From NCBI RefSeq assembly GCF_900580675.1, contig NZ_UTBG01000234.1, positions 1 through 47,085 on the forward strand: a stretch of DNA of 47,085 bases. The letters are read 5' to 3'. Each line of letters starts with the position of its first letter. The first letter of the stretch is position 1. The position numbers were made by a program, and so were the translations under genes. Source of the stretch: Pseudomonas viridiflava. GTDB lineage: Bacteria > Pseudomonadota > Gammaproteobacteria > Pseudomonadales > Pseudomonadaceae. Below, piece by piece: positions 17,308 to 25,568 of the stretch. The notes beneath the pieces were generated by a model. It was not told where the DNA came from and made no database searches. It was given only the letters and a program-made list of their open reading frames with translations.

Positions 17308-18573
17308 GTGTTTAAAACTATTTCGGTTGTTGGTCTCGGCTATATCGGTTTGCCTACTGCAGCCGTTTTTGCGTCTCGTAAAATTAAAGTAATTGGCGTC
17401 GATGTTAATACGGTCGCTGTAGAGACGATTAACCGTGGTGAGATACATATCGTCGAGCCCGACTTGGATATGGTCGTTCATGCTGCCGTCACTGAGGGGT
17501 ATTTGCGGGCTACCTGTACGCCTGAGCCTGCTGATGCGTTCCTTATTGCAGTGCCCACGCCATTTAAAGCAGGCCATGAGCCGGATCTGTCCTACATTGA
17601 GTCGGCCTGCAAGGCCATCGCACCTGTATTGAAAGCCGGCGATTTGGTGATTCTAGAGTCAACCTCGCCGGTCGGTGCAACGGAGCGGATGTCTAAATGG
17701 CTCGCGGAAATTCGCAATGACCTTACCTTTCCGCAAACCCACGGTGAAGCTTCTGACATCCGTGTAGCTCACTGTCCAGAGCGCGTGTTGCCGGGGCATG
17801 TACTACGTGAATTGGTTCAAAATGACCGTGTTATCGGCGGCATGAGTGCTAAGTGTTCTAACGCGGCAGTTAGCTTATACAAGTTGTTTGTAGAAGGTGA
17901 GTGCATTGTTACTAATGCGCGTACAGCCGAAATGTGCAAGCTGACAGAAAACAGCTTTCGCGATGTGAATATTGCATTTGCCAATGAATTGTCGATGATT
18001 GCTGATAAGTTGAACATCGATGTATGGGAGCTTATCGCGTTAGCTAACCGGCACCCTCGGGTTAACATACTGCAACCAGGTCCCGGGGTGGGGGGGCATT
18101 GTATAGCCGTCGACCCATGGTTCATTGTAAGTAGTACACCAGATCTGGCAAAACTTATTCGCTGCGCCCGCGAGGTAAATGACAGTAAACCTGAGTGGGT
18201 TATCAGCAAAGTTCAAATAGCCGTGGCGGAGCATCTACAGGCTAACCCTGATAAATCTGCGAAAGATGTGACAATCGCATGCTTTGGTTTGGCATTTAAG
18301 CCCGACATTGATGACTTACGCGAAAGCCCATCCGTCGGTATCACGCTTGCATTGGCAAAAAAACACCCAGGTCGCGTCCTTGCCGTCGAACCGAATATAG
18401 AAAGATTGCCTGAATTGTTGACAAATTCGGTAGAGCTGAAGAGTGCCGATAGCGCGCTCCATGAGGCAGATATCGTCGTACTACTTGTTGATCATAAAGC
18501 GTTTAGGGGAATTCCAAGGAGTCAGCTTGAAACGCGTCAGATAATTGATACGCGCGGCATCTTTGGTCGTTAA
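17308..18573 (+). CDS. wecC: UDP-N-acetyl-D-mannosamine dehydrogenase
   Basis: A 421-residue nucleotide-sugar dehydrogenase that oxidises UDP-ManNAc to UDP-ManNAcA with two NAD+. NAD-binding motif VVGLGYIGLPTA is at the N-terminus, the catalytic cysteine is in GPGVGGHCIAVDPWF, and FGLAFKPDIDDLRESP marks the C-terminal UDP-binding domain. Similarity to E. coli WecC is extensive (NRGEIHIVEPDL, LTENSFRDVNIAFANELS), so ManNAc rather than GlcNAc is the likely substrate. GTG 17308 has AAGGA at the right distance. A terminator-like hairpin follows the stop. Confidence 0.94.
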   Translation: MFKTISVVGLGYIGLPTAAVFASRKIKVIGVDVNTVAVETINRGEIHIVEPDLDMVVHAAVTEGYLRATCTPEPADAFLIAVPTPFKAGHEPDLSYIESACKAIAPVLKAGDLVILESTSPVGATERMSKWLAEIRNDLTFPQTHGEASDIRVAHCPERVLPGHVLRELVQNDRVIGGMSAKCSNAAVSLYKLFVEGECIVTNARTAEMCKLTENSFRDVNIAFANELSMIADKLNIDVWELIALANRHPRVNILQPGPGVGGHCIAVDPWFIVSSTPDLAKLIRCAREVNDSKPEWVISKVQIAVAEHLQANPDKSAKDVTIACFGLAFKPDIDDLRESPSVGITLALAKKHPGRVLAVEPNIERLPELLTNSVELKSADSALHEADIVVLLVDHKAFRGIPRSQLETRQIIDTRGIFGR

Positions 18574-18586
18574 TTTTGTCATTATG

Positions 18587-18625
18587 AAATGCCTGTACCT
18601 ATTCGTCATGGGCAGGCATTTTGTA
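18587..18625 (+). terminator. Hairpin terminator between wecC and wzx
   Basis: AAATGCCTG (18587-18595) pairs with CAGGCATTT (18613-18621), and the inner bases CC/GG extend the stem, followed by TGTATT. It would separate wecBC from the rest of the cluster unless read through. Confidence 0.6.
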
Positions 18626-18659
18626 TTAATTGGTTTGGTCTGAGTATTGCCGTCGAGCT

Positions 18660-19919
18660 ATGATATTGATACGTAAAAATTTGGCTAACATATTTTCACT
18701 TGCGTGCGTGCAGGGTGCGAATGCGTTGCTGCCCATTTTTATCTTTCCCTACGTATTACATCTGATTGGAGCTGAAAAATACAGGGACTTGGTGGTCTCA
18801 GAAGCCATTGGGCTCATTGTGCTGGCGATCGTACTTTACAGCTATGAGATTAATGGAGTTACGAGGTCCGTCCATGCACTGAAGCAGGAGGGCGTAGCGC
18901 TAGCATCCACAGTGTTCAGTGAGGTGATGTGTTCGCGTCTCATTATATGGGCCTTCTGTGTCGGCGTTGTGTTGATCAGTGGTGTATTTCTTGCGCATGA
19001 TGTTTACGTGTCCTTGTTGTGTTGGATGTTGCTTCCACTGGCATACATATTTCAATCCACCTATTTTTTTCAAGCTCTTGAAAATAATGTACCTGTCGCA
19101 GTGCTGTCTCTCGTCAGTCGCCTGGCCTGTTGTGGCATAGTATTTACTTATTTGCAGCCTTCCGATCCGACCTATTTTCTTCCACTGATAGTGGGGTGTA
19201 GTTATTTGGTCGGTGGGTTTTTTTCGACGCTGTATTTGTTGCTTGTTGTAGGGGTTAAATTCACATCCGTTTCCTGGAAAAATATGTGGAATAGCTTGGT
19301 TGACGGAAAAGAAATTTTTACCGGAAATTTTGCGGTTGTACTTTTTCGGGACTCAAACTTGTTGGTCTTGAGTTTTTTCGGGGTGAGCGCAGCATCAGTA
19401 GCCAGTTATTCAGTGGTAGAAAAATTTATCAAGGCATTTCAGGCCGTGATACGACCGCTAAATCAGTTCTTCTTTCCTCGTGTCATACACGCCGTATATG
19501 GGCGTCCGGAACCAGATAAAATAGCGCTCTATAGAGTTCTGCGCCTAACGTATCTGCAGCTCATGATTCTTTTATTGATACTGCTCGCCATCGTTACTGT
19601 GTGGGTGTTGCTGAGCGATAAGGTCGCGTTTTTAAGTAGCTATCCCGATAAGCCACTCATGGCGAATCTATTCTTGCTGATGTCAGTGGGTGTATTTTTC
19701 GGTGTCTCGAATTTCATGCTAGGGACCGCGGGTCTGAACAGTTTGAATGCAAAAAGGTACCTGGCCAAGTCTTTGATTGCGACGGGCATACTTACCCTCA
19801 CGCTCTGTGTCGCGTCAACCAAACTTATTGGGGTTTATGGTGCCGCAGCCAGTTTTGTTTTTGGCGAAGTTATGTTGTTTCTTCTGATTTTGCGTAGGTA
19901 CTTGAAAAGCGGGTGTTAG
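18660..19919 (+). CDS. wzx: Wzx-type O-antigen flippase
   Basis: About 419 residues, almost wholly hydrophobic with roughly twelve predicted membrane helices. It begins with the typical N-terminal amphipathic NLANIFSLACVQGANALLPIFIFPYVL-like pattern of polysaccharide transporters (MOP superfamily). Wzx moves the undecaprenyl-linked repeat unit across the inner membrane. ATG 18660 was chosen for the classic start IRKNLANIF; the frame opens earlier at a TTG with nothing conserved. Its ribosome binding site is weak. Substrate specificity cannot be inferred. Confidence 0.85.
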   Translation: MILIRKNLANIFSLACVQGANALLPIFIFPYVLHLIGAEKYRDLVVSEAIGLIVLAIVLYSYEINGVTRSVHALKQEGVALASTVFSEVMCSRLIIWAFCVGVVLISGVFLAHDVYVSLLCWMLLPLAYIFQSTYFFQALENNVPVAVLSLVSRLACCGIVFTYLQPSDPTYFLPLIVGCSYLVGGFFSTLYLLLVVGVKFTSVSWKNMWNSLVDGKEIFTGNFAVVLFRDSNLLVLSFFGVSAASVASYSVVEKFIKAFQAVIRPLNQFFFPRVIHAVYGRPEPDKIALYRVLRLTYLQLMILLLILLAIVTVWVLLSDKVAFLSSYPDKPLMANLFLLMSVGVFFGVSNFMLGTAGLNSLNAKRYLAKSLIATGILTLTLCVASTKLIGVYGAAASFVFGEVMLFLLILRRYLKSGC

Positions 19920-20007
19920 CGAAAAATTGAAACGGCGGCTCAAAACAACGCATAAAGTGCACGTTGAGACGCTTTGAACATATTGACGAATTGGAGGGAG
20001 CTCTTTT

Positions 20008-21147
20008 ATGAGTGGTCGGACATACCAAATCTGCAACAACTGCGTAATGGACACATCGGACGAAAATATTACGTTCGACGAAAAAGGGGTCTGCGACCAT
20101 TGCAACGGCTTCTATCGTGACCTGCTGCCCCACTGGGACACCGGGGAAAAAGGCCGTCAGCAGATCGCGGCGATTTTCGAAAAGATAAAGGCCGATAACA
20201 AAGGAAAACCATTTGATTGCATCATGGGCATGAGTGGCGGGCTAGACAGCTCCTACTTGCTCCATATTGCGGTGAAAGAATTTGGTTTGCGCCCGTTGGT
20301 GTTTCACGTCGATGGTGGCTGGAATTCTCAGCTGGCGGTTCACAATATTGAAGTCATTGTGGAGAAGCTGGGCCTCGATCTTTATACTGAAGTGATCAAC
20401 TGGGAAGAAATGAAAGACTTCCAGAGAGCTTTTTTTAAAGCCTCCGTGCCTCATATCGACATTCCTCAAGATCATGCTTTCATTGCAACACTCTATAAAT
20501 TCGCGAATAAACATGGCATTAAATACATCTTGAATGGCGGTAACTATTCTACCGAGTGCGTACGCAACCCACTGGAGTGGATGTACTACGGTACAGACAT
20601 GTGGCAGTTGAAAGATATTCATAGTCAGTTTGGTGATCGACCGCTTAAAGATTACCCGTTAAGCAGTATTTGGTTTCATAAAGTGTACTTGCGTTTTATC
20701 AAAGGCGTGAAAGTTGTCAAGCCCCTAAATTATGTCCCGTATATTCGTGAGGATGCTATTAAGACTCTGACTGAGGAGTATGGCTGGAAATCGTATCCAA
20801 GAAAACACGACGAGTCACGCTTTACAAAATTTTATGAAGGGTATTGGCTACCAAAGAAATTTGGTTATGACACTCGAAAAATTCAGTATTCGAGCTTGAT
20901 TTTGACAAAGCAAATGACGCGTGATGATGCACTGTCAAAGTTGGCACTAACGGCCCATGATCCCGAAACGATAGACCAGGATTTCGAGTACGTGGCGAAC
21001 AAGTTGGACATGACTGTCGACGAACTGCAGCGCTTGATGGAATTGCCTAATAAGTCTTACCGTGATTATAAGTCTCAACGCTATCTGTTTGACCTGGGTG
21101 CTAAAGTTATGCACTTCCTTGGTATGGAACGAGCAATCAAGAGATGA
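20008..21147 (+). CDS. wbpG: N-acetyl sugar amidotransferase (WbpG family)
   Basis: A 379-residue ATP-pyrophosphatase-type protein. It has CNNCVMDTSD and CDHC cysteine pairs at the N-terminus, possibly a zinc site, then the PP-loop MSGGLDSSYL near residue 75. In P. aeruginosa O5, WbpG with HisH2 and HisF2 converts an N-acetyl group to the acetamidino group of ManNAc3NAmA: HisH makes ammonia, HisF passes it, and WbpG activates the amide with ATP. GGAGGGAG precedes the ATG. Its stop overlaps the hisH start. Here the sugar substrate is not known; UDP-ManNAcA or a derivative is the likeliest because wecBC are in the same cluster. Confidence 0.9.
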   Translation: MSGRTYQICNNCVMDTSDENITFDEKGVCDHCNGFYRDLLPHWDTGEKGRQQIAAIFEKIKADNKGKPFDCIMGMSGGLDSSYLLHIAVKEFGLRPLVFHVDGGWNSQLAVHNIEVIVEKLGLDLYTEVINWEEMKDFQRAFFKASVPHIDIPQDHAFIATLYKFANKHGIKYILNGGNYSTECVRNPLEWMYYGTDMWQLKDIHSQFGDRPLKDYPLSSIWFHKVYLRFIKGVKVVKPLNYVPYIREDAIKTLTEEYGWKSYPRKHDESRFTKFYEGYWLPKKFGYDTRKIQYSSLILTKQMTRDDALSKLALTAHDPETIDQDFEYVANKLDMTVDELQRLMELPNKSYRDYKSQRYLFDLGAKVMHFLGMERAIKR

Positions 21148-21749
21148 TAAAGGTTATCAACTATGGTTTGGGTAATATACTCTCTTTTATAAACTTATAT
21201 AAAAGGTTGAACATCGAGTGTGGTGTTGCGACCTCTTCAAGAGAGCTTGAGGGGGCGACCCGTATTATTCTACCGGGTGTTGGGTCATTTGATCATGCCA
21301 TGGACAGCTTGAATCAATCAGGCATGCGTCCCGCATTGGATGAGCTTATTCTTGAAAAAAAACTGCCTGTATTAGGTATTTGCGTTGGTATGCAGATGTT
21401 GGCGGGCTCTAGCAATGAAGGCCAACGGCCGGGTTTGGGGTGGGTTCCTGGAAGCGTCAGAAAATTTGATATCGAGCGTGTGAAGCAGTTACCGCATATG
21501 GGCTGGAACGACGTTGACCCTGTCGATGCTGAAGGCTTGTTCAAAGGATTTGGAGGCTCATCAAAGTTTTATTTTTTGCACTCTTATTATTATGAGTGTG
21601 AGCAGCAGGCCCATGTTTTGGCCACCGCAAATTATGGCGCTGATTTCACGTGCGCAGTAAAGAATAATAATGTTCATGGTGTACAGTTCCACCCAGAAAA
21701 AAGCCATCAATATGGCATGAGTCTACTCAAAAATTTTTCGGAGTTGTAA
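21144..21749 (+). CDS. hisH: HisH-like glutamine amidotransferase of sugar amidination
   Basis: A 201-residue class I glutaminase. Nucleophile C80 in LGICVGMQML and the His/Glu pair in GVQFHPEKSHQ are intact, so it can release ammonia from glutamine. The gene overlaps wbpG by four bases and is three bases before hisF, far from any other his gene, so it is the O-antigen paralogue (HisH2 type) and not the histidine-pathway enzyme. Confidence 0.9.
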   Translation: MIKVINYGLGNILSFINLYKRLNIECGVATSSRELEGATRIILPGVGSFDHAMDSLNQSGMRPALDELILEKKLPVLGICVGMQMLAGSSNEGQRPGLGWVPGSVRKFDIERVKQLPHMGWNDVDPVDAEGLFKGFGGSSKFYFLHSYYYECEQQAHVLATANYGADFTCAVKNNNVHGVQFHPEKSHQYGMSLLKNFSEL

Positions 21750-21752
21750 GCC

Positions 21753-22532
21753 ATGCTGCGACCTAGAATTATTCCCTGTTTGTTGATTCAAAATAAGGGT
21801 CTTGTTAAAACGGTAAAATTCAAAGACCCTAAATATGTGGGTGATCCTTTAAATGCGGTGAAGATATTCAATGAGAAAGAAGTAGACGAGCTTATCGTTT
21901 TGGATATCGATGCTTCGGTTGAGGGGCGTGAGCCCGACTACGCGTTGATACAAAAAATGGCAATGGAATGCCGTATGCCTTTTTGCTACGGCGGCGGAAT
22001 TTCCAATGCTGACCAAGCCAAAAAGATTATCGGTCTTGGTGTGGAGAAAATAGCACTCAGTTCCGCTGCGGTGCTCAATCCTTCGCTGGTCAAAAAAATT
22101 GCGGATGAAATTGGCAGCCAAAGCGTGGTTGCCGTGTTAGACGTTAAAAAGAAGTTGCTGGGTGGGCGTTATGAAGTGTGGATCAATAACGGAAGAAAAA
22201 ATACGGGCAAATGCCCAATAGAGCTTTCAAAGGTATTACAAGATTTGGGCGTTGGAGAAATTGTAGTCAACTCCATCGATGCTGACGGTGCAATGAAAGG
22301 CTATAATCTTGACATTGCGGAAAAAATTCACAAAAACACACATGTACCGCTGACGATTTTGGGTGGGGCTGGTTCGTTGGATGATATTGGGGCTCTCATC
22401 AATAAGTTCGGAGTTGTAGGTGCGGCTGTGGGTAGTCTGTTCGTGTTTAAAGGCGTTTATAAAGCCGTTCTGATAAATTATCCATCGCCTACGGAAAAAG
22501 ACAATCTGCTCAAACGATACCTTTCATTATAG
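21753..22532 (+). CDS. hisF: HisF-like cyclase of acetamidino modification
   Basis: A 259-residue TIM barrel of the HisF2/AglZ group. It starts MLRPRIIPCLLIQNKGLVKT, has the barrel phosphate motifs FCYGGGIS and ILGGAG, and keeps LDID and DADG acidic residues on strands 1 and 5. In this group it channels ammonia from HisH to the WbpG-activated sugar amide. It forms one translational unit with wbpG and hisH. Confidence 0.9.
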   Translation: MLRPRIIPCLLIQNKGLVKTVKFKDPKYVGDPLNAVKIFNEKEVDELIVLDIDASVEGREPDYALIQKMAMECRMPFCYGGGISNADQAKKIIGLGVEKIALSSAAVLNPSLVKKIADEIGSQSVVAVLDVKKKLLGGRYEVWINNGRKNTGKCPIELSKVLQDLGVGEIVVNSIDADGAMKGYNLDIAEKIHKNTHVPLTILGGAGSLDDIGALINKFGVVGAAVGSLFVFKGVYKAVLINYPSPTEKDNLLKRYLSL

Positions 22533-22600
22533 GTATGTAATGCTGATGCTGGACCGATTATGCAATGGTTTGAATGGATCATTTACAGAAGCAGGGCGAT

Positions 22601-23419
22601 ATGAGAATTGCGATAATCTGTGTTTGCTACAACGCGTACGATCATCTGTTAGCGTACGCGCGCTCTTTGGAAACTGCTATTTCAAATGCCGAAGGCGTTG
22701 AATTCTCTCTCGTCGTTGTGGATAACTCTACGCAACTGACCGGGGCGGATACGCTCAGCCTCATCTCGGGTATGAAATTCGATTACCACTACATAAAGTC
22801 AGGCAACGTTGGATATTTTCCCGCCTTTAAAAAAGGTGTGGGTTTTCTGCCTTCGCTTTCTGATTTTGATTGTGTGGCGGTCTCCAATGTTGATCTAAGC
22901 GTCAGTGATGATTTTTTTGAATCGCTAACGGTATGCTTGGGGGAGCTTCCAGATAATGTCGGTATCGTCGCGCCTGCTATCATTTCACAAGAACGCGTTG
23001 CTGACCTGAACCCCAAGACGTTGTATCGCCCCACCCGATTGTCTCTTCAGAAAAACATATTTATTTTCAAGCGCCTCTGGTTATTCCGGCTCTACAGAAA
23101 GCTGTCTGATCTGAAGGCAAGGAGACCGTTGATAAAATACCCTGAAGGTATGGAATTTTATTCTCCACACGGCTCATTTATTATATTTACACGGCACTAT
23201 TTTCTGAGCGGTGCTTCATATGACTACCCACAATTTCTGTTTGGCGAAGAAGACTTTGTTGCTGAAGAGTGTCGACGATCTGGGCTTAAGGTCAGCTATC
23301 AACCCAGCATAAAAATATCGGATTTTGACCACGGTTCTACATCACGAGAAAAGCTCAGTTTTATTGCGAACGAGCACGTTAAGTCAATCAAATATATCGT
23401 TGACACTTATCACTCTTAA
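22601..23419 (+). CDS. GT2-family glycosyltransferase
   Basis: A 272-residue GT-A protein. The N-terminus RIAIICVCYNAYDHLL is the usual nucleotide-binding strand, VVVDNST follows, and SNVDLSV near residue 95 is the DxD-like metal site. GEEDFVAEECRRSG near 220 resembles the catalytic-base region of rhamnosyl-type GT2 enzymes. ATG 22601 was chosen (AGGGCG upstream) over an in-frame ATG at 22574. It is one of only two ordinary glycosyltransferases in the cluster; donor and acceptor unknown. Confidence 0.82.
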   Translation: MRIAIICVCYNAYDHLLAYARSLETAISNAEGVEFSLVVVDNSTQLTGADTLSLISGMKFDYHYIKSGNVGYFPAFKKGVGFLPSLSDFDCVAVSNVDLSVSDDFFESLTVCLGELPDNVGIVAPAIISQERVADLNPKTLYRPTRLSLQKNIFIFKRLWLFRLYRKLSDLKARRPLIKYPEGMEFYSPHGSFIIFTRHYFLSGASYDYPQFLFGEEDFVAEECRRSGLKVSYQPSIKISDFDHGSTSREKLSFIANEHVKSIKYIVDTYHS

Positions 23420-23432
23420 TGGTTGGTGATTT

Positions 23433-25568
23433 ATGAAGCAGATTTTGCAAGATATGGCGAAAGGCGGTACGACAATCGCTGAGGCCCCAGCACCACAGGT
23501 GTCCCGCGGAACCGTTGTTATTAATACCCGCATGTCCCTGATCTCAGCAGGGACGGAACGTATGTTGGTTGGTTTTGGTAAAGCGTCTTACCTGGAGAAA
23601 GCGCGACAGCAACCAGAAAAAGTTAAGATGGTGCTCGAAAAAATCCAAACAGATGGACTGATGACGACCATTGAGGCTGTCCAGTCAAAACTCTCCCAGC
23701 CACTTGTCCTGGGGTACTGCAATGTTGGTATTGTCGCCGAACTCGGAAGTGAGGTTGACGGTTTTAAAATAGGAGATCGCGTCGTTTCCAACGGAGCACA
23801 TTCCGATATTGTTAAAGTCCCCAAAAACTTGTGCGCGCCCATCCCAGACAATGTTGAGGATGCGCAGGCAGCTTTTGTGGTCGTTGCCAGTATCGGCCTG
23901 CAAGGTATTCGATTGGCTGAACCCACGTTGGGTGAGTCATTTGTTGTCACGGGCGTTGGTCTGATTGGGTTGCTTACGGTCCAACTTCTAATTGCGCACG
24001 GCTGCCGGGTTCTGGCGATTGATTTTGATGACTCGAAGTTAGAACTTGCTCGTCAGTTCGGCGCCGTGACGTGTAATCCTGGAAAAGGCGAAGATCCCGT
24101 TGCTGCGGGTATGGCGTTCAGTCGAGGGCACGGCGTTGACGGTGTAATTATTACAGCGTCTACAAAGGTCAGTGATCCTGTTACGCAGGCTGCGAGGATG
24201 TCCCGAAAACGCGGGCGTATCGTGATGGTGGGGGTCACGGGGTTGGAGCTCAACCGTGCTGATTTCTATGAGAAAGAGTTATCTTTTCAGGTCTCTTGTT
24301 CATACGGGCCTGGGCGATACGACAGCAACTACGAGGACAAAGGGCAAGATTACCCAATCGGATTCGTTCGCTGGACTGAGCAACGCAACTTCGAAGCCGT
24401 CCTGGATATGCTTGCTTCGGGTCAGCTGAATGTAAAACCGTTGATCAGCCATCAGTTTAACTTCGAGGATGCTGCGCTAGCGTACCAGGCGTTGACGGAC
24501 GATCGATCGGGCTTGGGTATTATTCTTGAGTACACATCAAACGTAGCCGAGAGAGCGATAAAAGAGGTTTCACTGAATCCGGCGGCTACGTTCAACCCCG
24601 AAGTACCCGTACTGGCTTTTGTTGGTGCAGGTAATTATGCCTCTCGCGTTTTAATACCCGCGTTCAAGGCGGCCGGCGCACAGCTTCATACAATTGTCAC
24701 TGCGGGTGGTATTAGCGGAGTTATTCACGGTAAAAAAACCGGGTTTGCCAAGGCATCTACAGACTTGGAGGCGGCGCTTTCGGAGCCTGAAATCAACACC
24801 GTCGCAGTCGTGACTCGTCATGATACCCATGCTCGCTTTGTATCGCAGGCGCTTGGAGCAGGCAAGAACGTGTTTGTCGAAAAACCGTTGGCTATTAGCC
24901 ATCTTGAACTTGAACAGGTACAGCAAGCCTATTGGCAGGCGCATGGGCGTGGTTCATCACCACACCTGATGGTGGGGTTCAACCGCCGATTTTCTCCCCA
25001 GGTCGCTAAAATGAAAACTCTTTTAGCTTCCGTCAAGGAACCAAAAACTTTTCTTTTGACGATGAACGCCGGAGCGATACCTTCCAACCATTGGACCCAG
25101 GATAACGCGGTGGGTGGTGGGCGTATCATTGGCGAGGCGTGTCACTTTGTCGATTTGATGAGGTTCCTGGCAGGCAGTAAAATTATCTCGGTACAGGCCC
25201 GCCGGATGGGTGATAGCCCTGGAATCGAGGTTGTCGAAGATCGGGCGTCGATCACGTTGGGATTCGAGGATGGCTCTTTCGGCACTATTATTTACACCGC
25301 CAACGGCGCGTCCAGTTTTCCTAAAGAGCGCGTGGAAGTCTTTACGGCTGGCAGAGTCTTACAGCTGGATAATTTCCGCAAGCTCAAGGGGTATGGTTGG
25401 CCCGGCTTTGCTAAGCTTAATCTTTGGAAGCAAGATAAAGGCCAGCATCAGTGTGCTCTCAACTTTATTGATTCCATCAAGACGGGCCAGCCCGCAATTC
25501 CTGTGGACGAGATTTTTGAGGTGGCGCGCGTGACGATCGAAATTGCTGAATTACTGCGTGAACAATGA
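23433..25568 (+). CDS. Two-domain oxidoreductase: zinc-type alcohol dehydrogenase plus Gfo/Idh domain
   Basis: A 711-residue fusion. Residues about 1-365 are a medium-chain (zinc ADH/threonine dehydrogenase-like) dehydrogenase, with VVTGVGLIGLLTVQLL as its nucleotide-binding motif. Residues about 385-711 are a Gfo/Idh/MocA oxidoreductase, with VPVLAFVGAGNYASRVL, VFVEKPLAI (the EKP motif) and GEACHFVDLMRFL. Proteins of this architecture occur in polysaccharide clusters next to heparinase-like genes, as here (ATGA overlap). The reaction is unknown. An intramolecular redox cycle on a nucleotide sugar or lipid-linked sugar is one idea; the Gfo/Idh half could replace WbpB as a 3-dehydrogenase. Neither is shown by sequence. 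Confidence 0.85.
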   Translation: MKQILQDMAKGGTTIAEAPAPQVSRGTVVINTRMSLISAGTERMLVGFGKASYLEKARQQPEKVKMVLEKIQTDGLMTTIEAVQSKLSQPLVLGYCNVGIVAELGSEVDGFKIGDRVVSNGAHSDIVKVPKNLCAPIPDNVEDAQAAFVVVASIGLQGIRLAEPTLGESFVVTGVGLIGLLTVQLLIAHGCRVLAIDFDDSKLELARQFGAVTCNPGKGEDPVAAGMAFSRGHGVDGVIITASTKVSDPVTQAARMSRKRGRIVMVGVTGLELNRADFYEKELSFQVSCSYGPGRYDSNYEDKGQDYPIGFVRWTEQRNFEAVLDMLASGQLNVKPLISHQFNFEDAALAYQALTDDRSGLGIILEYTSNVAERAIKEVSLNPAATFNPEVPVLAFVGAGNYASRVLIPAFKAAGAQLHTIVTAGGISGVIHGKKTGFAKASTDLEAALSEPEINTVAVVTRHDTHARFVSQALGAGKNVFVEKPLAISHLELEQVQQAYWQAHGRGSSPHLMVGFNRRFSPQVAKMKTLLASVKEPKTFLLTMNAGAIPSNHWTQDNAVGGGRIIGEACHFVDLMRFLAGSKIISVQARRMGDSPGIEVVEDRASITLGFEDGSFGTIIYTANGASSFPKERVEVFTAGRVLQLDNFRKLKGYGWPGFAKLNLWKQDKGQHQCALNFIDSIKTGQPAIPVDEIFEVARVTIEIAELLREQ

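Noticed and set aside
21144..22532. hisH and hisF as histidine biosynthesis genes
   Set aside because: They are fused by overlap and short spacing to wbpG inside the O-antigen cluster and HisF is of the HisF2/AglZ type, so sugar amidination fits better.
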